A stretch of 27,549 bases of DNA from Proteobacteria bacterium UBA1673 (lineage in GTDB: Bacteria > Pseudomonadota > Gammaproteobacteria > Comchoanobacterales > Comchoanobacteraceae), in assembly GCA_002320385.1 (NCBI GenBank), contig DCKN01000016.1, positions 1 to 27,549 on the forward strand, in the 5' to 3' direction. The translations under genes were made by a program, and so were the position numbers. Below are positions 24,468 to 27,549 of this stretch, in pieces. The notes beneath the pieces were generated by a model, which saw only the letters and a list, made by a program, of their open reading frames with translations, searched no databases and was not told the origin of the DNA. Each line of letters starts with the position of its first letter. The stretch's first letter is position 1.

Positions 24468-24665
24468 TTAAATCCTAATTAGCCTACCATCAACTGTTGT
24501 TACAATCCATTGTGTCTTCTTTGGATTCATAGCTTTGAATCCCGCAAACATGCACAATGCGAAATTGATGAGTATTAGAACGCCAGTAAAATTCACTGTC
24601 CCACGAAAACAACTCCGATAGAATGTTGGCTCGACTTTGAGCCTTTCAACATAATCTAAAGCCAT
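24468..24665 (-). CDS. icmM: Dot/Icm inner-membrane protein IcmM/DotJ, short form
   Basis: IcmM/DotJ is a DotI paralogue lacking the periplasmic domain and forms a mixed complex with DotI. Here it is only 65 residues (Legionella about 94). It has a cytoplasmic start with FYRSCFRG, one membrane helix (24-44), and the segment NPKKTQWIVTTVDGRLIRI, aligning with NPAPAKFIVTSPDGRIIPV of IcmL. It ends right after that segment. A strong GGGGGAG ribosome site precedes the ATG. The 65-base gap upstream has a weak hairpin but no clear terminator. Confidence 0.85.
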   Translation of the reverse strand: MALDYVERLKVEPTFYRSCFRGTVNFTGVLILINFALCMFAGFKAMNPKKTQWIVTTVDGRLIRI

Positions 24666-24730
24666 AACTCCCCCTACTTTGTTAGATTATCAACAGACTG
24701 TAATTTTTACAAGCGCTGCTTAAGTGATTT

Positions 24731-25477
24731 TTAATATTTTTTGAACTCTATAAGAATTGCGCCGTCATCGTATATTCCAAGATCTTGGCTTCCTGCTGCA
24801 ATCTCTTGGGCGATCATTGAAGCAGTCTCAAGACTCGACTTTGCTGATGACATCGTACTGTTGACGTTGTCTGAAATACCCTTCATGAAGGCGCTATTTT
24901 TTTCAATCTCGGCAGTAACGGAGATCCCGATATTTAACATTTTTTTCTGCATCGTCTTCATTGCCTTAACCATTTTAGATGTTTGCTTGAGCGCTATGAT
25001 TCTCGGCGCAATTTTTCTAGGCTGCCTGGATAAATTAGTCTTCATACCGCGATGCTTTTTATAATCACCTTTGAGCCCTGATACCGCAGCGGCACCGGCT
25101 TCTTCGTGCGCCTCTTCTGTGAAGGAAATACCTGTGAAGCTCATGAAGTCAACATCATAATAAGCGAGAAATTGACTCAATTCTCTCAGAGTTTTCTCAC
25201 CATTTGTGGCGTAATTTGCTGACCCCTTGTTGTAAATTTTCATTATTGGCACTAGAACGCTGTATGTTTGGCCGTTTCGGTAAACCAGAATGCCTTGCTT
25301 TGATATATTTTGATAACTATTTGAGAATTTTTGCTTACTGACGCTTACATCGTCGGGCGTGTACGTTGATAGTAGGTAAAATCTGTGCTTGCTAGGCGAT
25401 TTCAATCGACTTGCAGCTTGTATATTGACCGTCATTGCAGAAACTACAGTCAGTAAAATAACTAATCTAAACATCAT
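24731..25477 (-). CDS. icmN: Divergent IcmN/DotK-like exported protein
   Basis: The gene occupies the icmN position between icmO and icmM. The 248-residue product has a type I signal peptide (cleavage near NIQA/AS) with no lipobox Cys, whereas Legionella DotK is a lipoprotein. Residues 61-116 follow an OmpA-like strand-helix-strand pattern: QGILVYRNGQTYSVLVPIMK, then GSANYATNGEKTLRELSQFL, then VDFMSFTG. After a basic insert (about 120-160), LKQTSKMVKAM...LNIGIS can be aligned with the OmpA helix and GI turn, and GAILIEFKKY with the last strand. The usual peptidoglycan-binding Asp and Arg are not visible. AAAGGGG precedes the ATG, and the gap to icmO is 12 bases. Synteny carries much of the call; an unrelated replacement is the alternative. 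Confidence 0.55.
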   Translation of the reverse strand: MMFRLVILLTVVSAMTVNIQAASRLKSPSKHRFYLLSTYTPDDVSVSKQKFSNSYQNISKQGILVYRNGQTYSVLVPIMKIYNKGSANYATNGEKTLRELSQFLAYYDVDFMSFTGISFTEEAHEEAGAAAVSGLKGDYKKHRGMKTNLSRQPRKIAPRIIALKQTSKMVKAMKTMQKKMLNIGISVTAEIEKNSAFMKGISDNVNSTMSSAKSSLETASMIAQEIAAGSQDLGIYDDGAILIEFKKY

Positions 25478-25489
25478 TTGTCCCCTTTG

Positions 25490-27549
25490 TTACTGCCCGA
25501 TCTCTTTGATCAAAGCATTAATGTTTCCAAGCATCTGCTCAATTGCTACCATCTCGCCATCTGCATAAGTTGTTTTTGCCCTGATGAGTTTTTCAGTCCG
25601 CTCAATCTCAGATGAAGCCTGTTCTTTTTGCCTACCCAGTAGTCTTAGTAAGTAGAGGCTCGTCGTGGTAAAATGAACCGAATTAATTAGAGGCATTTCA
25701 AATGCTTCCTTGTTCTCATCTGTTTGAATCACAGCTTTCTCTCTGTCACTGAGGTTCACGCGCATAAAAATATCGATTGAATGATACTTATTCGTTTGCA
25801 CATCATCCACTGGTGTTACTTCAACGTCAGCCTGTATTGGTGGCGTAGCCACAGCCTGCGGCTGTGTATTTTCTGGCAAGGCATGTGATTCAATGACTTC
25901 GTTATCGGCACTATCTTTCTTAATAATCTGTTTGTGCACCTCAAATAATACATTAATTCCTTTATCGATTGAGTCTAACATTTGACTCTGCTTGTTTGTA
26001 TTTTCAATGATTCTTTCTAGATCCTCATCGGTCTCTACTTTGATCTGCGGTATGCCTGATGTGTTGAGTAACTCTTCAAAATCTTCAATACTTTTTACCA
26101 GTGTGTAGAGTACTTCATCTTTTGGAATTTCAACTTTGAGTAATAGGTTCAAACGCATTGATTTGGCTGGCCCAGGATCCATAAAAAATAAATTCGCACG
26201 GATGATTCTTGACTTGAAGAATACGTGTGCTTCACCGACGCCCTGCTCTTTTAAATCCAGCAAGTTGATTCGCGCCCTTTTTTCTGCTTTTGCGCTTTTA
26301 GAGTCCATGTAAGTTCCGGTTAGTCCCGGATTCTGTGAATTAAAACTTTCAACTGCAGTCACATACGCCTCACCGGCACTTTTCATAAAGAACTCCCAGG
26401 TATCAGTGGGATCTTCTAACTTCATACATATCTTGATATTGGTGTTTGCGCCAATAGATGCTGCTTCCTCTTTGGATGCTTTTTGGAACGCTGGTAGATC
26501 CTGTCCTGCGAAAACGACAGAGAATCCAAGTGATCGTGCTTGTGCTGGTACAACAGCAAACCCTTTTACAGCATAATAGCCATACTCATCGAGCACGCAA
26601 AGATAGGGTGTTGGTGCGTTGGTTGGTTTTCTTAGGATAACATCTTGATAGCTCCCCTCAACTGTATCCCCAAGACCTGACGCCATCATTGTTTTGAGTG
26701 ATGATATGACAATTTTTCCTAAATTCGCTAGCTCATCCGGTGATTTTTCTAATGCGGGCAGCAATACAACTAGTACGCGCCTGTTCAATACAACATCCCT
26801 CATATCAACTTCGGCTAATTTTGTCCGCATGATGTGACCATAGCTATCCGCCAGCGAGGTGAATGTTCTGGTCAGCTGCATTGTAATGTATCCGTGTTGC
26901 TCGTAGACTTGCGATACCTGCTTACCCTTTCTCTCTTTAACGTAACCAGGAAGTGTGAGCAGGTAGTTTGTGATTGGCTGCATGATTGTCTCAGGCACAT
27001 CTTCTAGACTTATGTCAAACTGTCCGTCTCGAATAAATACTTTGTCTGCCGCCATAGCCTCGAGTCGTTCTAGGCTAAAATAGTTTCTGATTGTATGTGC
27101 ATCCAATAGAATATTGCCTGCGTCGCGCTGATAGACGAGAATTTTGAATAGCGACTCAACAAAGGCGATAGCCCGCCCTTTCCACATGTCGCCATCACCG
27201 CCGCTCCCACCTGAGTCCATCATGCTCGCAACTAGGTTGGATAACATTCCTGAGGAGCCTGAAGCAAATGGGTTCATCGTGTTTGATTGCTTATTTTCTT
27301 GTGCTCCTTGTATGTCTTTTGCACCTGTCATGAAGTTGATAAGCAGCAGGTCGTCTTCTCTGCCCATATATTTCATCATTGCGAATATTTTTGCAAATAA
27401 CGAATTATCAGCTTTACCATCAACATAAATAAATCCGCTCGACTGCACTAGTGCGTTGTAAGTTAATGAGGTCAGGAATACTGTTTTACCCGAACCAGTA
27501 GATCCAAAAACCAAGCAGTGCGTACGCATATCGTCGTCGCCGAACCACA
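25490..27549 (-). CDS. icmO: Dot/Icm coupling ATPase IcmO/DotL (5' end outside window)
   Basis: IcmO/DotL is the VirD4-like coupling ATPase that receives effectors together with IcmS/W, DotM and DotN at the inner membrane. The frame stays open to the window edge: codons before the apparent Met read WFGDDD, so the N-terminal membrane part is missing here and the Met at 27529 is internal. Walker A is GSTGSGKT directly after MRTHCLVF. Walker B is LCVLDEYG followed by the AGQD motif typical of VirD4 proteins. The C-terminal ~200 residues are charged and helical, fitting the DotL tail that binds adaptors. It is the first gene of the cluster within this window, 12 bases before icmN. Confidence 0.95.
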   Translation of the reverse strand, partial: WFGDDDMRTHCLVFGSTGSGKTVFLTSLTYNALVQSSGFIYVDGKADNSLFAKIFAMMKYMGREDDLLLINFMTGAKDIQGAQENKQSNTMNPFASGSSGMLSNLVASMMDSGGSGGDGDMWKGRAIAFVESLFKILVYQRDAGNILLDAHTIRNYFSLERLEAMAADKVFIRDGQFDISLEDVPETIMQPITNYLLTLPGYVKERKGKQVSQVYEQHGYITMQLTRTFTSLADSYGHIMRTKLAEVDMRDVVLNRRVLVVLLPALEKSPDELANLGKIVISSLKTMMASGLGDTVEGSYQDVILRKPTNAPTPYLCVLDEYGYYAVKGFAVVPAQARSLGFSVVFAGQDLPAFQKASKEEAASIGANTNIKICMKLEDPTDTWEFFMKSAGEAYVTAVESFNSQNPGLTGTYMDSKSAKAEKRARINLLDLKEQGVGEAHVFFKSRIIRANLFFMDPGPAKSMRLNLLLKVEIPKDEVLYTLVKSIEDFEELLNTSGIPQIKVETDEDLERIIENTNKQSQMLDSIDKGINVLFEVHKQIIKKDSADNEVIESHALPENTQPQAVATPPIQADVEVTPVDDVQTNKYHSIDIFMRVNLSDREKAVIQTDENKEAFEMPLINSVHFTTTSLYLLRLLGRQKEQASSEIERTEKLIRAKTTYADGEMVAIEQMLGNINALIKEIGQ

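Noticed and set aside
24690..24730. AAGC-AGC-GCTT hairpin between icmN and icmM as a possible terminator
   Set aside because: The stem is four to five bases and the downstream run is not uniform; read-through to icmM is expected.

Overview
This window looks like part of the chromosome of a host-associated, probably obligately intracellular gammaproteobacterium of the Legionellales/Coxiellaceae type. Two signatures support that. About 16 kb encodes a Dot/Icm (type IVB) secretion system core in the gene order known from Legionella and Coxiella. Two tandem genes encode ATP/ADP-translocase-family nucleotide transporters (NTT/Tlc), typical of energy-parasitic or nucleotide-scavenging intracellular bacteria. 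I cannot name the species; Diplorickettsia/Rickettsiella-like or Comchoanobacter/Berkiella-like lineages are possible, by inference only.

Left part (1-11571). A small secreted coiled-coil protein (minus) is followed by a translationally coupled nadK-recN pair (plus). Next come a 514-aa unrecognised protein with a disordered acidic centre and a bipartite NLS-like motif (minus, candidate effector) and a DUF2147-like periplasmic protein (minus). A four-helix membrane protein and the two NTT carriers lie on the plus strand, each NTT with its own plausible promoter. An overlapping three-gene set follows: a YheT-type hydrolase and two orphan exported proteins.

Right part (11575-27549, almost all minus strand). 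In transcription order from the right edge: icmO/dotL (runs off the window), a divergent icmN/dotK-like gene, icmM/dotJ, icmL/dotI, icmK/dotH, icmE/dotG, icmG/dotF, icmC/dotE, three icmD/dotP-family genes (one a two-module fusion), icmJ/dotN and icmB/dotO. Genes from icmO to icmC are packed with 0-13 nt gaps or 1-nt overlaps, apart from a 65-nt gap before icmM. IcmK, IcmE and IcmG belong to the envelope-spanning core complex; IcmL and IcmM are the inner-membrane DotI/DotJ pair; IcmO and IcmJ belong to the coupling complex; IcmB is the VirB4-like ATPase; IcmC and IcmD are small polytopic proteins.

Departures from the Legionella-type locus are the points of interest: amplification and fusion of the icmD family; a small plus-strand gene with its own promoter and RBS inserted between icmC and the icmD group; a 1299-aa DotG with about 860 residues of decapeptide repeats punctuated by regularly spaced cysteine pairs; an IcmN-like protein lacking a lipobox and peptidoglycan-binding residues; a PmrA-box-like direct repeat before the last icmD; and no icmF after icmB within this window. 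No tRNA, rRNA, CRISPR array or insertion sequence was seen. No gene-free stretch exceeds 300 bases; the longest are 349-629 and 15611-15874, described under promoters and findings.
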